64,000 nucleotides of DNA from Priestia filamentosa (GCF_900177535.1 NZ_FXAJ01000002.1:1054001-1118000), one strand, 5' to 3'; counted from the stretch's first letter, positions 34,411-42,968 are shown. Numbers and translations are program-made. Notes: a model not told the origin generated them from the letters alone.

Positions 34411-34872
34411 TTAAAGCTTCATTTTTAATCCTTCATGTGTTGCCTGAAAACCTAAATGTTTATAAAAGCGTAAAGCATCATCTCTTTTTTTATCTGTTGT
34501 TAATTGTATTAAATGACAACCACGTTCTTTTGCACGTTGAATGGCCCACTTGATAAGCTTAGTGCCTACACCTTTACTACGTACAGAAGACGAGGTTCTT
34601 ACTCCTTCAATTGTAGCTCTCCATCCACCTTGATGTGTAATATATGGGGTAAAAGTAATTTGTTGGACGCCAATAACTTTATTTCCGTCAACAGCTACTA
34701 CTAACTCATTATTAGGGTCATCCTTAATAGCCTGAAATGCTTTGAGATAACTTTCTGGAAGTGGTTGTTCATAACGTTCACGCTTACTTCCTAAAATATC
34801 GTCAGCAAGCATGGCCACAATTTGCCCTAAATCCTGTTCAGTAGCTATTCTGAACTCTAATTTCTGCTCCAA
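34411..34872 (-). CDS. GNAT-family N-acetyltransferase
   Basis: 153 residues: GNAT fold with NKVIGVQQITFTPYI, the acetyl-CoA loop EGVRTSSSVRSKGVGTKLI (RSKGVG), and the C-terminal RDDALRFYKHLGFQATHEGLK. TTG start at 34872 with AAAGGAGG and an 8-base spacer. It resembles the YhbS/YafP type of small acetyltransferases; the substrate is unknown. Single gene between the fructanase promoter and an unrecognised gene. Confidence 0.85.
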   Translation of the reverse strand: MEQKLEFRIATEQDLGQIVAMLADDILGSKRERYEQPLPESYLKAFQAIKDDPNNELVVAVDGNKVIGVQQITFTPYITHQGGWRATIEGVRTSSSVRSKGVGTKLIKWAIQRAKERGCHLIQLTTDKKRDDALRFYKHLGFQATHEGLKMKL

Positions 34873-34966
34873 TTGAGATGCCTCCTTTAGTAGTCAAGCA
34901 TTTCCTCACTTTTACACTATCCCTCATCAGGACATAAAGTCAGTATAGTAGTGATTAAAAAGTATA

Positions 34967-35500
34967 TTATAGTGCTTCTTTATATATATCTGTTAACATT
35001 TCTAAGGAATGGAGCATATGCTCAATCAAATTCGGAATATCTTCCATCTGATTCTCGTTTATTTTACGATTAAAATTGATTTCAATTGTATTATGAATGG
35101 TTTTTTCTTTGCCATACTGATATTGTAAAGTCTGCTTTGGCGGGTTTTGCTGTGTCCAAATGTCTCCGAGCACTTTTTCGATTTTCGAACACTGTGCTTC
35201 TACTTTATTTCGATCGATACCTACGTAAAAGAATAAACAAAGCGTGCAGCTCGGGTTGCTGTTAGGCTCTTCTAAAAGCTCACTAGCAAGATCTTGTAAG
35301 GAAGCGTACAAACACACCTCCGCAGTAACCGCATGCTCATCGGAAAGTTGGAATCCTAGCCGGAATTCCTTTGCCATGATTGCCATTTCCAATGTATCTT
35401 TACGAGAAACAATGGTGATTTCTTCCTCAAGATTATCAAGGTCATATAGTTCATTTTCAAATGCAACTTTTAAATTATCAAAAACAGTTGGATCGTACAT
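34967..35500 (-). CDS. Hypothetical cytoplasmic protein, 177 residues
   Basis: Acidic, soluble, without signal or membrane segment. Begins MYDPTVFDNLKVAFENELYDL; alternating strand and helix pattern (TIVSRKDTLEMAIMAKEFRLGFQL, AEVCLYASLQDLASELL, CTLCLFFYVGIDR), ending in a helical segment. The CTLCLFFYVG part with a CxxC is the only distinctive motif. ATG 35500 has AAGGAA with a 10-base spacer; TTG 35506 is an alternative. I do not recognise the family. No operon partner. Confidence 0.6.
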   Translation of the reverse strand: MYDPTVFDNLKVAFENELYDLDNLEEEITIVSRKDTLEMAIMAKEFRLGFQLSDEHAVTAEVCLYASLQDLASELLEEPNSNPSCTLCLFFYVGIDRNKVEAQCSKIEKVLGDIWTQQNPPKQTLQYQYGKEKTIHNTIEINFNRKINENQMEDIPNLIEHMLHSLEMLTDIYKEAL

Positions 35501-35642
35501 CGGCAAACATTTCCTTTCAACAAGTTTCTACCTATTATATATTACTTTTTTCGAAAGCACTTCCTATTTCTCAAATCATAAAAAATTGTTAGGCGATTTT
35601 TATGAACTTTACACTCCTATTCCTTTTCACTCGTTCATTAAC

Positions 35643-36515
35643 CTATATTGCCTCTAATGTTAACTCAATAAATTTTTCAACTGCAGGAGCCTGCCACTTT
35701 TTTGATTTGACAAGCAAGTGTGAGTAAATAGGCTCGAATTTTTCATTGTGCTTCATCAAATTTAATAACCCCTGTTCAACCTCATTTTTCACTGTAACAT
35801 AAGGTAATACAGCAAACCCTAACCCACTTATAACAGATTGCTTAATCGCTTCTAAACTCCACAGTTCCATTGTTTGAAATTTAGGAAGCTTATGATGATT
35901 AAGGTATGTTTCAAACATAGAACGATAGCTGCATCCTTTTTCATTTGTAATAAAGAAGTCCGTGGTTTCTTTGTTTTTATAATAATCAAAGTGTTGATTT
36001 TTATCTGGACTCGTTATTAAAACAATTTCTTCTTTGTGGAGTTGATGATGAATACAATCATGTAGTTCTAACTCCGGCCAAATCATGAAAGCAACGTCAA
36101 CATAGCCACTCATAAGGTCTTTTTGATTTTTCCCGCAAGTTCCGTTACTCAATATAATCTTAACGTCTGGATATTTACTAGAATATTCTCTAAGAATAGG
36201 GCCTAGACGAGAAATCGTTAATGATTCAGGGGCAGCAATCTTTAACTCTCCGCTTATTGTGTTATAATTTTTCATTTGAGTTATCCGGTTATACGTTTGC
36301 AACAATTCATCAGCTAACGGAATCAATTCTTTTCCTAAAGAGGTTAAGTTTAATTCCCGTTTAACATAAGTGAATAATTCTCCCCCAATCTCCCTTTCTA
36401 ATGCTTGAATATGAGAAGTAATAGTTGACTGAGTGTACCCTAATTTTGCAGCAGCCTTTGTATAACTGCCAACATCAACAATCGTTCGAAAAGTAAGAAG
36501 TTGTCTTATTTCCAT
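35643..36515 (-). CDS. LysR-family regulator
   Basis: 290 residues: N-terminal helix-turn-helix (MEIRQLLTFRTIVDVGSYTK, AAKLGYTQSTITSHIQALE) and a C-terminal type 2 binding-protein effector domain (ELKIAAPESLTISRLGP). Divergent from a LysE-family exporter; LysR-type activators of LysE/RhtB exporters in this head-to-head arrangement usually sense the exported amino acid. The 140-base divergent spacer carries an ATTAGATATTTGT...ACTAATAGAT imperfect dyad that could be the binding site. Confidence 0.87.
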   Translation of the reverse strand: MEIRQLLTFRTIVDVGSYTKAAAKLGYTQSTITSHIQALEREIGGELFTYVKRELNLTSLGKELIPLADELLQTYNRITQMKNYNTISGELKIAAPESLTISRLGPILREYSSKYPDVKIILSNGTCGKNQKDLMSGYVDVAFMIWPELELHDCIHHQLHKEEIVLITSPDKNQHFDYYKNKETTDFFITNEKGCSYRSMFETYLNHHKLPKFQTMELWSLEAIKQSVISGLGFAVLPYVTVKNEVEQGLLNLMKHNEKFEPIYSHLLVKSKKWQAPAVEKFIELTLEAI

Positions 36516-36655
36516 CCTTCATAATCTCCTCTCATCTATTCAAAAAAATGATATTAGATATTTGTAATTTCAATTTCACTAATAGATAAATGCATATTAC
36601 AATAAGTCACATAACTTATTCAACTATTTTTTTATTGAGAGGACAGATTAACGAA

Positions 36656-37231
36656 ATGAATTTTACAGCATTCCTTTCCTATATCATTATTACATCGATT
36701 ACACCTGGTCCAAGTAATCTTCTGATGATGAATGAAGCGAGAAAATTTGGATTTAAAAGATCTCTTCCTTTTAACATTGGTATACTTTCAGGGTTTATTA
36801 TTTTAGGAATTTTGACCTCATTATTAACTACAAGTTTGTACAAATGGATGCCAATGATAGAACCTTACTTTAAAATCGTTGGGGCCGTATATTTACTCTA
36901 TTTAGCATGGAAGATTGCTTTTACTAAGGGAGGAAAGGACGAAGGTATTAATAATCAGTCTTCTTTCTTTTCAGGTCTATTCTTTCAAATTCTTAATGTA
37001 AAAAGTATATTATATTTTTTAACGGCAATGTCAACGTTCGTACTTCCTTATAGTTGTTCAAATATTACGATCCTCTTTTTTATGTCTTTAACGATCGTAA
37101 TAGGTTGTGTAGCACTACTATTATGGGCCGTGTTCGGATCGGCTTTTAAAAAGATTTTTTCCAAACACAATAAGGCTATAAATATAGTAATGTGTTTATT
37201 GCTCATTTATTCCGCTATTACGATTTTCTAA
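36656..37231 (+). CDS. LysE/RhtB-family amino-acid exporter
   Basis: 191 residues, six predicted membrane segments. The family signature SITPGPSNLLMMNEARKFG in the first helix, and a central charged loop (GGKDEGINNQSSF). A longer frame opens at 36590, but GAGAGGA at 36637-36643 and the family N-terminus support ATG 36656. Divergent from a LysR regulator. Exports an amino acid or derivative; which one is unknown. Confidence 0.82.
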   Translation: MNFTAFLSYIIITSITPGPSNLLMMNEARKFGFKRSLPFNIGILSGFIILGILTSLLTTSLYKWMPMIEPYFKIVGAVYLLYLAWKIAFTKGGKDEGINNQSSFFSGLFFQILNVKSILYFLTAMSTFVLPYSCSNITILFFMSLTIVIGCVALLLWAVFGSAFKKIFSKHNKAINIVMCLLLIYSAITIF

Positions 37232-37271
37232 AAAGCAAGCTCGTTCCTTTATAAAGGAACGAGTTTGCTTT
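37232..37271. terminator. Bidirectional terminator between lysE and marR genes
   Basis: AAAGCAAGCTCGTTCCTTT / AAAGGAACGAGTTTGCTTT, 19-base arms with one mismatch and a 2-base loop. Confidence 0.85.
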
Positions 37272-37448
37272 AACATTTATAATGAAATGCATTTCTAGAA
37301 TAAGTTCACATAAAGGGATGAATTTCTTCATTTTGACCTTAAAGGGGCATTACAGCAAAAATCGTTCCCTGCTTGATATAGGATAAATTAGCTTTATGTT
37401 AGGAAGTAGGGATATATACAATTAAAATTTGTTTATTCAAAACGATGT

Positions 37449-37886
37449 TTAATCAATAAATACCTCGTTTAGACGTACTAAAAGCTCACCAAACAATTTT
37501 TGTTCTTCACTAGACCAGTCTTTCAACATATATTGATAGCGCTGTATTCTCATTCTCTTATCCGCTAAAAGCTTTTCTCTCCCTAGCTCTGTAATTTGAA
37601 ACAAACTCCCACGCCGATCGGAAGGATCTGAAAACCGGGAGATTAACCCTTTGGCCTCTACGGCAGAAGCTTGTCTAGATAGTGTTGAAATATCTAATTT
37701 AAAAGAATCTGCCAGCGTTGTTAAACGGGCTGGTCCAAACTCTTCTAACTGCCTTAGTAATAAATAAACAGCTCGCTCTAAGTCCCCTATTTTATTTTCT
37801 GAGTTATCTTTGTAAACCGCCCGTCTTATAAAAGTTGTAAGCTCATATTCAATCTGCTCAATTGCTTTTTTATTTTCTCTTTCCAC
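37449..37886 (-). CDS. MarR-family regulator of the lrgAB-like pair
   Basis: 145 residues: winged helix with LARLTTLADSFKLDISTLSRQ-like recognition region (ARLTTLADSFKLDISTLSRQ) and the wing SDPSDRRGSLFQITELGREKL. An open frame continues to 37958 but runs through the divergent promoter; GGAGGG with a GTG at 37886 is the better start. Adjacent to an LrgA/LrgB gene pair across a 180-base spacer with two identical palindromes, so it should autoregulate and control that pair. Confidence 0.85.
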   Translation of the reverse strand: MERENKKAIEQIEYELTTFIRRAVYKDNSENKIGDLERAVYLLLRQLEEFGPARLTTLADSFKLDISTLSRQASAVEAKGLISRFSDPSDRRGSLFQITELGREKLLADKRMRIQRYQYMLKDWSSEEQKLFGELLVRLNEVFID

Positions 37887-37926
37887 AGAATTCCCTCCAA
37901 AAGAATAGCTCTGTTGCAGTTCTTTA

Positions 37927-37980
37927 TTGACAAATAAAGATCTACTTGTATAATACAACTATATACTTGTATCATACAAG
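37927..37980 (+). promoter_or_regulatory. lrgAB promoter with two MarR operators
   Basis: TTGACA (37927-37932), 16-base spacer, TATAAT (37949-37954). Operators: TTGTATAATACAA at 37946-37958 covers the -10, and CTTGTATCATACAAG lies at 37966-37980. Centres are 21 bases apart, two helical turns. The minus strand has TTGTAT-N18-TATTAT, which would be the marR promoter overlapping both sites. Confidence 0.8.
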
Positions 37981-38026
37981 AAAACAGATGGAAAATAAAG
38001 CGAATCTTGATTTTTATCATGTTTTG

Positions 38027-38065
38027 AAAGGAGGCAGGTTGTTCTTAAGGGAAGAACAACTTTTT
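38027..38065 (+). terminator. Terminator-like hairpin between Shine-Dalgarno and start of lrgA
   Basis: AAAGGAGG (38027-38034), then the stem GTTGTTCTT / AAGAACAAC (38038-38046 and 38052-38060, loop AAGGG), then TTTTT, and ATG at 38069. It either attenuates transcription or is looped out so that the Shine-Dalgarno comes within about 11 bases of the ATG. Confidence 0.55.
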
Positions 38066-38068
38066 CTT

Positions 38069-38473
38069 ATGAAAGCAATACGCATTATCTTACAAATTAC
38101 CATTTTATATGTTTTTTCAATAGTTGGAGAAGCTCTTCATCACTTTTTTCATATCCCTATTCCTGGTAGTATTATTGGTCTTATTTTGTTAATTATTTGT
38201 TTATCATACAAAATTGTTCCTGTTAAAGTTGTTGAAGATGGAGCAAGTTTTTTATTGTCCTTTTTACCGTTATTATTTATCCCCTCTATGGTCGGTATTA
38301 TTAACTATCCATCTCTATTCTCCATTAGCGGCGGTATCTTATTTATAGTCGTTGTAATGAGTACGATTATAACGATGATTGCTGCTGGAGTTGCTAGTCA
38401 ATTTATCGAAACTAAAACAAAAAAACGAAAGAAGAGAAAAGAATGCAACAAACACTTATCGCGATCAGTATAA
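38069..38473 (+). CDS. LrgA/CidA-family holin-like membrane protein
   Basis: 134 residues with four membrane segments; family motif HIPIPGSIIGLILLIICL and LPLLFIPSMVGII. CidA/LrgA proteins form holin-like pores that, with LrgB/CidB, control murein hydrolase release or pyruvate/overflow metabolite transport. ATG 38069 gives the family N-terminus, although the good Shine-Dalgarno lies 34 bases upstream behind a hairpin. It overlaps the lrgB start by 31 bases. Regulation by MarR rather than LytSR or LysR is uncommon. Confidence 0.82.
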   Translation: MKAIRIILQITILYVFSIVGEALHHFFHIPIPGSIIGLILLIICLSYKIVPVKVVEDGASFLLSFLPLLFIPSMVGIINYPSLFSISGGILFIVVVMSTIITMIAAGVASQFIETKTKKRKKRKECNKHLSRSV

Positions 38474-39135
38474 TTCTAGTAACCGTTGGTGCCTACTTAG
38501 TCATGACAAAACTATACACGCGTTTTTCATATCCTATTTTTCTTCCTGTTATTACAACAACCATCACCATTGTTTTACTTCTATTAATTTTTCACATTTC
38601 ATATGAAAATTATATGGTTGGTGGCAAATGGATTAATTCTTTGCTTGGGCCTGGCGTTGTAGCATTAGCTTACCCACTCTATAATAGCCGTAAAATTTTA
38701 ATGAATAATATTTTCCCTATTTTTACGGGTGTATTTATTGGCATGCTGTTTGGAATGGTAAGCGGACTCTTGTTTGCAGAAGCATTTGGGATCAATCGCG
38801 ATTTAATTTTATCAATTCTTCCAAAGTCCATTACAACTCCTGTAGCTATCCAAATTACGACAAGTTTAGGCGGAGTTCCTTCTATGACAGCGGTCTTTGT
38901 CATGATTGCCGGTATTTCTGGCGTTGTTATTGGGCCAGCCATTTTAAAATGGGTGCGTATCCATAGCTTTCTTGGAAAAGGAATTGCGTTCGGAAGTGCC
39001 TCGCATGCGCTCGGTACTGCTAAAACAATTGAGTATGGTGAATTAGCTGTTTCTATGAGTTCTGTATCTATGACACTAAGCGCTTTGCTTGGATCTATAT
39101 TTGGCCCAATTGTAGTATGGATTTTCCATATTTAA
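38443..39135 (+). CDS. LrgB/CidB-family membrane protein
   Basis: 230 residues, about seven membrane segments, with family motifs FAEAFGINRDLILSILPKSITTPVAI, GVPSMTAVFVMIAG and the C-terminal GKGIAFGSASHALGTAKTIE-type region. Partner of the LrgA-like protein; its ATG at 38443 lies inside the end of lrgA in another frame, implying coupled translation. Confidence 0.88.
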   Translation: MQQTLIAISIILVTVGAYLVMTKLYTRFSYPIFLPVITTTITIVLLLLIFHISYENYMVGGKWINSLLGPGVVALAYPLYNSRKILMNNIFPIFTGVFIGMLFGMVSGLLFAEAFGINRDLILSILPKSITTPVAIQITTSLGGVPSMTAVFVMIAGISGVVIGPAILKWVRIHSFLGKGIAFGSASHALGTAKTIEYGELAVSMSSVSMTLSALLGSIFGPIVVWIFHI

Positions 39136-39192
39136 AGAAAAACAGATAAGATTTTAGCTTGTTTATAATAAAAGAGAACTTCCGTACAGATG

Positions 39193-39245
39193 AACTGCAC
39201 TTCTAATTGTTAGACACAACCTAACAATTAGAGGTGCAGTTTTTA
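39193..39245 (+). terminator. Terminator of the lrgAB operon
   Basis: CTGCACTTCTAATTGTTAG / CTAACAATTAGAGGTGCAG, a 19-base stem with one wobble pair, then TTTTT. Confidence 0.85.
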
Positions 39246-39246
39246 T

Positions 39247-39396
39247 ATAAATAAATATTTGTTAGACATAAAGGTTTCAGCTGTTCACGACTACCTTCAG
39301 GAGGTGAAATCCCCTAAGGAAGTGTCTCAAGCTTATCGATCCAACATCGTAATACTAAAAAAGTGGGTAGCTCGATTTGAGAGGCATGGAGATTAA
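39247..39396 (+). pseudogene. IS3-family transposase OrfA remnant
   Basis: Frame NKYLLDIKVSAVHDYLQEVK then SPKEVSQAYRSNIVILKKW and VARFERHGD, ending at TAA 39394. It matches the helix-turn-helix beginning of IS3/IS150-type OrfA (KY..E.KLKAVHDYL, KEVAQAY, LRKWVARFE.HG). No start codon or ribosome binding site and no downstream OrfB; no terminal repeats seen. An old relic. Confidence 0.65.
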
Positions 39397-39560
39397 GCCT
39401 CTCTGTCCCAATATACAAATTATCCATTACCATTTAAAATAAACATAATTAAATATACCCGTACCATAAGAAACGACTACTTTCTTCTACCTTCCAGACG
39501 TTGAAATGATATCATGTAGATAATCCAGCTGAATTCTAACAACTACATAAAGCAAAATAA
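39397..39560. other. Spacer after the IS remnant
   Basis: AT-rich, no open frame or strong signal recognised. Confidence 0.4.
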
Positions 39561-39602
39561 ACAAAGCAGAGAAAGATATGAAAAACGATCCTTCTCTGCT
39601 TC
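39561..39602 (-). terminator. Terminator of the siderophore-binding lipoprotein gene
   Basis: AAGCAGAGAA / TTCTCTGCTT around an 18-base loop; on the minus strand TTTG follows. Confidence 0.6.
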
Positions 39603-39607
39603 TTATC

Positions 39608-40525
39608 TTATTTTAAGAAATGATCTTTGAAAAAGTCTAATTGATAATCTAATGTCATAGAATCATTAAACATAAAAGCATTTCCATCGACTTCAAATAC
39701 GTGATGATTCTTCACAGCAGGCATTTCCTTATAGAGCTCTGTATTTTGATAAGAGTTCTCTTGATCTCTATATTTGCTAAGTATTAAATAGTCACCAACA
39801 TATTCAGGGAGAACTTCTGAAGAAATTGTATGATATCCCTCTTTGCTCGTTGTTTCTTTTACTTTGTCAGGCATACTGAGCCCCATTGCTTGATAAAGAA
39901 CTTCGGTTCCTCTTCCCCAGTTATCTCCTAATACCGCCATCTCTTTATTGTAACTTTCAACCACAGTGACTGTCGCATCTTCACCAATTTTCGCTTTAAT
40001 TTCTTCACCAGCAGCCTTTGCTCGTGATTTAAAGTCTTCAATCCAACTTTTTGCTTCTTGTTCTTTATTGACAAGTTTGCCAATCTCCAAATGCTGAGTT
40101 AAATAATCGACTTTACCATACGTATAAGTGACCGTTGGTGCAATCTTTTGAAGCTTTTCCAGATTCTTATTTGTACTATCTCCTATAATTAAGTCGGGGT
40201 TTAAATCTATAATTTCTTCAATATCTTCATCTGATACTACAGGAACATTTTTTAACTGATCTTTAAATAAAGGGCTCTTTTTAGCCCATTCTTCTACTCC
40301 TACTATATTTACGTCAAGCGAGAGTAAATCTCCAACATAACTAGTTAACACAACAACTCTTTTAGGATGAGCAGGAACTTTCACAGGTCCATTTTCTGAT
40401 TGATATGTAATGGTTTCTTTATTATCCTTACTTTCTTCTCCTGATGGCTTTTCTGTAGACTTGCTTCCGCAAGCACTCATTACAAGGACAAGAATTAACA
40501 CAATCGGTATAAGTATTTTTTTCAC
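39608..40525 (-). CDS. Iron-siderophore ABC transporter substrate-binding lipoprotein
   Basis: 305 residues: lipoprotein signal peptide with lipobox VMSAC (Cys at about 19), a Ser/Lys/Glu-rich linker, then a class III (FecB/FhuD-type) binding fold: PKRVVVLTSYVGDLLSLDVNIVG, NPDLIIGDSTNKNLEKLQKIAPT, and the conserved long helix. GTG start at 40525 preceded by AAGGGGAAAACAACA. A Fur box about 145 bases upstream implies induction under iron limitation. No permease or ATPase gene is adjacent, so it must share a transporter encoded elsewhere. Confidence 0.85.
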   Translation of the reverse strand: MKKILIPIVLILVLVMSACGSKSTEKPSGEESKDNKETITYQSENGPVKVPAHPKRVVVLTSYVGDLLSLDVNIVGVEEWAKKSPLFKDQLKNVPVVSDEDIEEIIDLNPDLIIGDSTNKNLEKLQKIAPTVTYTYGKVDYLTQHLEIGKLVNKEQEAKSWIEDFKSRAKAAGEEIKAKIGEDATVTVVESYNKEMAVLGDNWGRGTEVLYQAMGLSMPDKVKETTSKEGYHTISSEVLPEYVGDYLILSKYRDQENSYQNTELYKEMPAVKNHHVFEVDGNAFMFNDSMTLDYQLDFFKDHFLK

Positions 40526-40668
40526 TGTTGTTTTCCCCTTCTACTAATTAATACGTTAGATATTTTCATTTAATTCTTCTACATCTACTCTCTTTACCGT
40601 TCATCCATCCTTTTAACAAAATTAAAAACCTCCTCCCCATTCCTATTTTTTACATCAAAAAAGTTAAC

Positions 40669-40688
40669 GATAATGATAATCAATTTCA
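40669..40688 (-). promoter_or_regulatory. Fur box
   Basis: GATAATGATAATCAATTTCA; on the minus strand TTGATTATCATTATC closely follows the TGATAATNATTATCA consensus. Upstream of the siderophore-binding protein gene. Confidence 0.8.
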
Positions 40689-40798
40689 ATAGATTCATTC
40701 ATATTATGCTTTTAAATTCCATTCCTGTCAATATACTCTTATAAGAATAGATCATAAATTCCGATCTTTTATCCTATTCTTCACCTTTCATTTTCTAA

Positions 40799-40836
40799 AA
40801 AAAGACCTCTCTTTATATAAAAGAGAGGTCTTTCCT
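40799..40836 (-). terminator. Terminator of the nucleoside hydrolase operon
   Basis: AAAGACCTCTCTTT / AAAGAGAGGTCTTT stem, with seven T on the minus-strand side. Confidence 0.8.
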
Positions 40837-40985
40837 TACTTTTCACATACATTCGTTAAACTAGAACCAATTACATAAGTCCTTGCTTTTAAGACTACAT
40901 ATGTTTACTTTTCTATATTCATACTATTCATATATCTACGCTATATTCTTAGCACAGCACCTACAATACTTGATACTTTTGAAGG

Positions 40986-41942
40986 TTAATCTATTGAACG
41001 CAATACTTCAAGTAACATTCCTTTAAACGCACTCCGATCAATAGCTTCGCAAACTCTTACATTTTTGAAGCGTTCTAAACGATTATTAATATCCACAAGA
41101 CTGTATCCTCTTGTGAGTTCACCAACCGTTTCAACATCTACGTGATATAGATTTGACTCTGTCATAATTTCTTCGTTTGCTGCAACAGCAGCTAGTAATG
41201 TATCTGGATGAGTTGTTCCATTTAATTTATGAACACTTTTATTAAATTTCATAACTACTTTATTTACATCTTCGAAAAATTGCGCACCCTTTGTTGAAAG
41301 AGCTTCAATTTCACGATGATCGTTATCATCCATAACGGAGTACTTTGTACACATTTCCCAACCAACCATTGTAATAGGAATACCTGCATGAAGCACAATT
41401 TTTGCTGCTTCAGGATCCACAAAAAAATTATATTCTGCGCTTGGTGTAATATTTCCTAATGCATTGTTTGTACCACCCATAATGTACAAATGAGGAATTT
41501 TAGGAACGATAGCTGGATCTTTTTTTATGGCCATTGCAATATTTGTTAACGGTGCAATCGCTAATAAATGAATTTCTCCTGGATTTTCATGAATGGTTTC
41601 AATAAGAAAATCTACCGCATGTCCTTCCTCAGGAGGCTGGATTGCTTTTTCAAAAAACGAATCTCCCATTCCATCTTTTCCATGCACATCTTCAACTGTC
41701 CGATGTTGATTTTCCCCAAATCCCATTATTGGGCCTTCATATCCTTTATAAACAGGGACCTTTCCGCTTTTTCCCCCAACTTGAATTGTGTAAAGTGCAT
41801 TTTCAACTTGTTGATCAAATTGAACGTTACCACCCGTTATCATAATTCCTTCAACTTTAAAATAATGAAGAGCCATTAAGATTGAAATTGTGTCATCACC
41901 GGCTGTATCTGTATCAATGATAACTCGTTTCTTCTCTAGCAT
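40986..41942 (-). CDS. Nucleoside hydrolase (inosine-uridine preferring family)
   Basis: 318 residues. N-terminal calcium-binding motif IIDTDTAGDDTISILM (family DTDxGxDD), then LLAIAPLTNIAMAIKKDP, YIMGG (active-site Met-Gly-Gly loop), EYNFFVDPEAAKIVL and the C-terminal LNGTTHPDTLLAA. It hydrolyses the N-glycosidic bond of ribonucleosides to base and ribose. ATG 41942 overlaps the end of the upstream hydrolase gene by 7 bases, so they form an operon. A NupC-type nucleoside transporter lies 4 kb away. Confidence 0.87.
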   Translation of the reverse strand: MLEKKRVIIDTDTAGDDTISILMALHYFKVEGIMITGGNVQFDQQVENALYTIQVGGKSGKVPVYKGYEGPIMGFGENQHRTVEDVHGKDGMGDSFFEKAIQPPEEGHAVDFLIETIHENPGEIHLLAIAPLTNIAMAIKKDPAIVPKIPHLYIMGGTNNALGNITPSAEYNFFVDPEAAKIVLHAGIPITMVGWEMCTKYSVMDDNDHREIEALSTKGAQFFEDVNKVVMKFNKSVHKLNGTTHPDTLLAAVAANEEIMTESNLYHVDVETVGELTRGYSLVDINNRLERFKNVRVCEAIDRSAFKGMLLEVLRSID

Positions 41943-42889
41943 GGAACAACCTCCGTCACTTTCTTTGCTAATTCTGTTATGTATTCAAAGAAAGCATCAC
42001 GATCAACGTCATATACTACATTTACAGGTCGTCCATCAGAAGTTTCAACTGTTCGTCCTTGGCTTGGTCCCTCTCTATGTACGATACTGTTAATTCGCTC
42101 CACTTTCACAAGCTCAGGATTACCAACAAACGCAGTTGTTAATACATCCCACAGATAATAAGTCGAGTTTGTTGAAAAATGAACAAGTGGTGGCACCATG
42201 GCGTAGCACTGACCAAGAAAATCTACACCAAGATATCTTCGCTCCGCTGCCCAGCGCTCGCGTACATCTAAAGTGAGTGGTACTTGATTCGTACTTTCAA
42301 GTGCGACTAAATCAATTTCTATACTGCTGTCCCAAACGCGTCCAGCTGCTTCAGGGTCCCAAAATACGTTCCATTCTGCTGTTCCATCATGTTCAGGTTC
42401 ATGAACATTTCCCTCTTCACGAAACGTTCCGCCCATCCAAACAAGTCGCTCAATCTTCTCCTCAATTTCAGGTGCTTCGTCTAATGCACGGGCAAGGTCT
42501 GTTAGCGGACCTGTAAATAGTAATGTTGTCTTTTCTTCAGTTGCATAAAGCGTTTCTATTAGATGAAGATGCGCCGGTTTATCAGCTACTTTTGTTACCA
42601 CTTTTCCAGATTCATTTAAAATAGGTAAAGCGTCAACATAAAATGCGTGCATACGCCAGTCTTTTGGAAAAGGGTTTTTCCCACGTGAATTTGATTCAGC
42701 TACACTTAGATTACCGTCACCAAAACGGTCAACTATTTTACGACTTGCAAACATCGCAGGTTCTAAATAACAATCCGCTGGAATAACAGAAACGCCTGTA
42801 AGTTCAACATTATCCATCTGTAGTAATAAAAATAATGATATTAAATCATCGACACCGCCATCATGATTAAAGTATATTTTCTTTTTCAT
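41936..42889 (-). CDS. Nucleoside hydrolase-like protein, divergent copy
   Basis: 317 residues of the same fold, but with the N-terminal motif YFNHDGGVDDLISLFLL, where the first Asp of DTDxGxDD is Asn-His (family variation). Other motifs: LLFTGPLTDLARALDEAPE, VWMGGTFREEGNVHEPEHDG, AEWNVFWDPEAAGRVWDS. The ATG at 42889 is chosen because it gives the family N-terminus; a GTG two codons upstream is equally placed relative to AAAGGGGATGAA. First gene of the two-gene operon. Substrate may differ from the second hydrolase. Confidence 0.82.
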   Translation of the reverse strand: MKKKIYFNHDGGVDDLISLFLLLQMDNVELTGVSVIPADCYLEPAMFASRKIVDRFGDGNLSVAESNSRGKNPFPKDWRMHAFYVDALPILNESGKVVTKVADKPAHLHLIETLYATEEKTTLLFTGPLTDLARALDEAPEIEEKIERLVWMGGTFREEGNVHEPEHDGTAEWNVFWDPEAAGRVWDSSIEIDLVALESTNQVPLTLDVRERWAAERRYLGVDFLGQCYAMVPPLVHFSTNSTYYLWDVLTTAFVGNPELVKVERINSIVHREGPSQGRTVETSDGRPVNVVYDVDRDAFFEYITELAKKVTEVVPC

Positions 42890-42940
42890 CTCCACTTCAT
42901 CCCCTTTTATGAACTTTTTAAATAATCCTAACTTTATAAA

Positions 42941-42968
42941 CGTATAATGTATCATTAAATTATGTCAA
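42941..42968 (-). promoter_or_regulatory. Promoter of the nucleoside hydrolase operon
   Basis: Minus strand TTGACA (42968-42963), 16-base spacer, TATACG (42946-42941), about 50 bases before the first start codon. Confidence 0.65.

Noticed and set aside
37284-37420. Spacer with GGGGCATTAC-type sequence as a possible IS end
   Set aside because: No inverted partner or transposase frame nearby.
38379-38606. 75-codon plus-strand frame across the lrgA-lrgB junction
   Set aside because: Out-of-frame shadow of two well-supported overlapping genes.
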